A stretch of 16,757 nt of DNA, taken from positions 1-16,757 of the forward strand of contig USHI01000012.1 of the NCBI GenBank assembly GCA_900554405.1. The letters run 5' to 3'. Positions 14,525-16,757 of this stretch are shown here, in pieces (positions within the stretch are counted from its first letter, which is position 1; the number at the start of each line of letters is the position of its first letter). This DNA is from an uncultured Eubacteriales bacterium (GTDB lineage Bacteria; Bacillota; Clostridia; Oscillospirales; CAG-382). Made by a program: the position numbers and the translations under genes. Below the pieces are notes generated by a model. That model was not told the origin of the DNA and made no database searches. It was given only the letters and a program-made list of their open reading frames with translations.

Positions 14525-14532
14525 CTATAAAA

Positions 14533-15402
14533 TTACATCAGCTTGATAAGCTGTTCGCCGGCGATACGACCGATAGCCGCCTCATGCGTGAGGCTTGCGG
14601 AGGTGTGCTTTGCCTCGATAGCGGGTGAGGAGGTTATCTGTGCGCTGTCCATCAATATGGAATCGCAGCGTACATGGCCGAAGCATTTGTTCGCGCCGAT
14701 AACGATAGGACGGAATTCCTGAACGGAAGAATCCCTTGCAACCGAGCGCGATGTGACCTTGCCGGTGGAGTTTTCGCCCGAAAGGGTGACGGTCATATCC
14801 GATTCCGCGTGCTGTGAACCGTGGGTCATCAGCTTTTCGTTGATGATAACGGAGGCGTTTTTACCCACATCGGCGCTTGTACGGCGGACAGTCGAATCCA
14901 CTCCGCGGATCTGCGTCGTATCGAGCTGCATGACCGAGCCTTCGCCGATATAGGCAATGGTGTCCGGGTTCATAACGCGTGCGCCGTTGCCGTCGCCGTC
15001 GCCGTAATGCCGCTCGACATAGCGAACGACCGAATTTTTGCCGATATAGAAGGTATGAACGCCGTCGTGGCGCGCCTCTTCGCCGCCGCAATTGTGTATC
15101 CCGCAGCCGGCGATAATATCCACATCGCAATCGTCGCCAATGTAAAAATCGTTGTAAACGACCTCGCTGTAGCCGGTTTTGGTAAGGATAACGGGGATAT
15201 AAACCTTTTCCCCTTTGGTTCCGCTGCGGATGTTTATGTCTATGCCGGATTTATCGGTCTTGGAGGTTATCACTATGTTTTCGGTGGAGAACCTTCCCGC
15301 CGCGGCGCCGTCCTTGCGGATATTGAATGCCCCCGTGGGGAGCTTGTCTATGAGTGCGATCTCCTTTAAAAGCGAAAAATCGCTGTTCTGCAATACTTCC
15401 AT
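14533..15402 (-). CDS. sufB: SufB/SufD-family Fe-S assembly scaffold (SmsB-like), C-terminus apparently lost
   Basis: The 289-aa product is the beta-helix core of the SufB/SufD family, in the short form found in two-gene SufC-SufB (SMS-type) loci. Segments that fit are AGCGIHNCGGEEARHDGVHTF (split at 98-107 and 108-117), VERHYGDGDG (129-138), MTHGSQHAESD (192-202), NKCFGHVRCDS (238-248) and LTHEAAIGRIAGEQL (271-285). C246 in RCDS and the H273-E274 pair correspond to the SufB Cys and His-Glu residues needed for cluster assembly (Cys405 and Glu434 region in E. coli). With SufC it would build Fe-S clusters on an ATP-driven complex in the cytoplasm. It stops at IKLM, about 20 residues early, with a frameshifted remnant downstream. 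Six bases separate it from sufC. The active residues are intact, so function may survive. Confidence 0.85.
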   Translation of the reverse strand: MEVLQNSDFSLLKEIALIDKLPTGAFNIRKDGAAAGRFSTENIVITSKTDKSGIDINIRSGTKGEKVYIPVILTKTGYSEVVYNDFYIGDDCDVDIIAGCGIHNCGGEEARHDGVHTFYIGKNSVVRYVERHYGDGDGNGARVMNPDTIAYIGEGSVMQLDTTQIRGVDSTVRRTSADVGKNASVIINEKLMTHGSQHAESDMTVTLSGENSTGKVTSRSVARDSSVQEFRPIVIGANKCFGHVRCDSILMDSAQITSSPAIEAKHTSASLTHEAAIGRIAGEQLIKLM

Positions 15403-15408
15403 GACGTT

Positions 15409-16128
15409 TTACCTGCCGTTTCTCATATATTCGCAGCCGCCGCCGAGTATACCGGGGAGTATTTCCTCCCGCGTGCCGCGGGCGGCTATTTCGCCACCGC
15501 GCAGAACGGCGATCTCATCCGCAAGCGCCATGATGCGTTCCTGGTGCGAAATGATGATTATCGTTGCACCGGTGTCCTTGTGAAGCGCGGAAAACGTTTC
15601 CGTGAGACGTGCGAACGACCAAAGATCGATCCCCGCCTCCGGTTCGTCGAAGATCATCAAGCCGGAATGCCGCGCAAGCACGGTCGCTATCTCGATACGC
15701 TTCATCTCGCCGCCGGAAAGCGAATTATCGGCATCACGGTCGATATAATCGGCGGCGCAAAGCCCGACTCTGTTCAGGTAGGAGCAGCAATCCATGCGCG
15801 AAAGCTCCCGCCCCGCTGCAATGGAAAGCAGCTTGCCGATACGCATCCCGGTAAATCGCGGCGGCTGCTGAAAGCCGTAGCTTATCCCGCTGCGCGCACG
15901 TTCCGTTACGGACATACCGGTTATATCCGTTCCGTTCCAGCATATGCTTCCGGAGGTGGGCTGAACGATACCGGATATCGCCTTTGCAAGCGTTGTTTTG
16001 CCGCCGCCGTTGGGCCCGGTAAGCACCATAAATTTACCGTTTTCGACATTGAGTGTAATGTTTTTCAGTATCTCGTTGCGCTCGCCGCCATCCTCGGCGG
16101 TAAAGCAAAGATCCTTTATTTCGAGCAT
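15409..16128 (-). CDS. sufC: SufC-type Fe-S assembly ATPase (SmsC-like)
   Basis: The 239-aa cytoplasmic ABC ATPase carries Walker A GPNGGGKT (38-45), the Q-loop GFQQPPRF (85-92, typical of SufC), the signature LSGGE (137-141), Walker B LMIFDEPEAGID (157-168) and the H-loop SHQ (H195). There is no membrane domain. SufC binds SufB or SufD and uses ATP to rearrange the scaffold for cluster assembly. GAAAGGA precedes the ATG by about 6 bases. The gene lies 19 bases after the dockerin-like gene and 6 bases before sufB. A cysteine desulfurase, SufU and SufD are not seen; the visible locus is only sufC-sufB. Confidence 0.93.
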   Translation of the reverse strand: MLEIKDLCFTAEDGGERNEILKNITLNVENGKFMVLTGPNGGGKTTLAKAISGIVQPTSGSICWNGTDITGMSVTERARSGISYGFQQPPRFTGMRIGKLLSIAAGRELSRMDCCSYLNRVGLCAADYIDRDADNSLSGGEMKRIEIATVLARHSGLMIFDEPEAGIDLWSFARLTETFSALHKDTGATIIIISHQERIMALADEIAVLRGGEIAARGTREEILPGILGGGCEYMRNGR

Positions 16129-16147
16129 TTTTTATTCCTTTCGGGGT

Positions 16148-16757
16148 TTATGCGTATATATTATATGTGCCCAGAACATGACGTTTCATAAGCAGATAGT
16201 CGTTGGAATCGATCGTTTTCCTCCCCGCGACAGTGGCCGCAAGCCGCTGCATGGGTGAAAGGCTTACCGTGCCGAGCACATAGCGCTTCAACAGAAGGTA
16301 ATCGACCGAATCGACCTTCCCGTTTCCGTCGATATCGCCGAGCAGCACCACGATGTATTTCGAGCTTTCGTTCGCAAGCACGGCGCCGGTGGGAACAATT
16401 CCCTCCGCTTCCTTGCCGGATACCGTAACGGATGAGCCGTGCAGATGCTTTTTCAGCTTGTCGGCGGGGATCGGGGCCACAACGGCATAGCTTTCGTTGC
16501 GCGCACCGATAACCTCCACCCTTGCAACGGCGGAAAGCGTATCCGCCGCGCGGCGGTCGTGCAGCATCACCGCAAGTGCGGATTTAACATCGCCCGCGAG
16601 GGAATCCCTTACGGCGCTGTTCTCAACGGCGGAAGCAGCGTTTTCAAGAGCATAAAGCTTTTCGCACACCTCTGCGGCGGATGACGTATCAAGGCTTTCC
16701 GACACAGTGCGCGCAAGCGCCTCGAGCGAGCTCTTTTCATCGGCGCCGAGCTTACCC
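16148..16757 (-). CDS. Dockerin-like protein, C-terminal fragment (runs off right edge)
   Basis: The last 202 residues are visible; the frame is open to the right edge, so the 5' end is missing and the internal GTG at 16705 should not be taken as the start. After an alpha-helical Ala/Glu-rich stretch and a beta-type segment (VPTGAVLANESSKYIVVLL) comes a type-I-dockerin-like pair of repeats. The first, GDIDGNGKVDSVDYLLLKR, has a full EF-hand-like calcium loop (D, D, N, D, D at positions 1, 3, 5, 9, 12). The second, ATVAGRKTIDSNDYLLMKR, has T, A and R at positions 1, 3 and 5 and keeps only positions 9 and 12. The end reads LGTYNIYA. Dockerins bind cohesins in cellulosomes, but such tails also occur on unrelated surface proteins of gut Clostridia. 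The main function of this protein lies outside the window. Confidence 0.8.
   Translation of the reverse strand, partial: GKLGADEKSSLEALARTVSESLDTSSAAEVCEKLYALENAASAVENSAVRDSLAGDVKSALAVMLHDRRAADTLSAVARVEVIGARNESYAVVAPIPADKLKKHLHGSSVTVSGKEAEGIVPTGAVLANESSKYIVVLLGDIDGNGKVDSVDYLLLKRYVLGTVSLSPMQRLAATVAGRKTIDSNDYLLMKRHVLGTYNIYA
16160..16189 (-). promoter_or_regulatory. Possible sufC promoter inside the end of the dockerin-like gene
   Basis: On the minus strand, ATGAAA (16189-16184), an 18-base spacer and a perfect TATAAT (16165-16160), the latter overlapping the Tyr-Asn codons of the dockerin tail. Transcription would start near 16153, about 25 bases before the sufC ATG. The -35 box is imperfect. 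Confidence 0.35.

Noticed and set aside
14471..14525. Inverted repeat GGAAGCCG / CGGCTTCC after sufB, considered as a sufB terminator.
   Set aside because: The 39-base loop is too long and no U-run follows directly; it mostly overlaps the sufB remnant, and the hairpin at 14419-14459 is a better terminator.
14416..14628. A 70-codon plus-strand frame after the small membrane gene.
   Set aside because: It starts in the terminator hairpin and runs antisense to sufB; composition follows the hairpin and sufB, not a protein family.
16703..16705. A GTG taken as the start of the dockerin-like protein.
   Set aside because: The frame stays open without a stop to the right edge, and the GTG has no ribosome-binding site; the gene is simply cut by the window.

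Overview
The window is 16.8 kb of dense, moderately GC-rich bacterial chromosome with no tRNA, rRNA, CRISPR array, insertion sequence or phage gene that I can recognise. No stretch of more than about 220 bases lacks a gene. The content points to a spore-forming-lineage Bacillota, most likely an uncultured gut-type member of class Clostridia. The signs are a GerW/YtfJ-type sporulation protein, a two-gene SufC-SufB minimal iron-sulfur assembly locus, a dockerin-like C-terminus, consensus SigA promoters and strong Shine-Dalgarno sites. The placement is inferred from gene types only.

Layout. (1) 1-93, minus: the 5' end of a sugar nucleotidyltransferase gene that runs off the left edge. (2) 199-3120, plus: ribF, overlapped by a membrane-anchored relative of D-Ala-D-Ala carboxypeptidases that has lost all three catalytic motifs, then secG with its own probable promoter. 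(3) 3196-7267, minus: a tightly coupled six-gene operon nusB-xseA-hslO-SDR-dut-yhbY, read from a perfect-consensus promoter at 7303-7336 and ending at a terminator hairpin shared with secG. (4) 7488-14021, plus: a probable seven-gene operon gpmI - M50 protease - scpA - scpB - gerW-like - D-lactate dehydrogenase - FAD oxidoreductase, read from a promoter at 7383-7411 that diverges from the nusB promoter. (5) 14117-14407, plus: a two-helix membrane protein with its own consensus promoter. (6) 14483-16757, minus: a dockerin-like protein (5' end off the right edge) followed by sufC and a C-terminally damaged sufB, convergent with the small membrane gene across a second shared hairpin.

How the genes work together. 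Most are housekeeping: flavin cofactors, secretion, transcription antitermination, ribosome assembly, nucleotide-pool sanitation, redox-stress chaperone, glycolysis, chromosome condensation, sporulation, lactate fermentation and Fe-S assembly. The most unusual points are the catalytically dead S11 peptidase, a frameshifted and doubly stopped remnant of the SufB C-terminus just after its present stop codon, a five-cysteine tail on the D-lactate dehydrogenase, a probably leaderless ribF mRNA, and two inverted repeats placed where they could control expression (nusB/gpmI divergent region; leader of the small membrane gene). I did not find a clearly new multi-gene system; the oddities are single-gene and regulatory.
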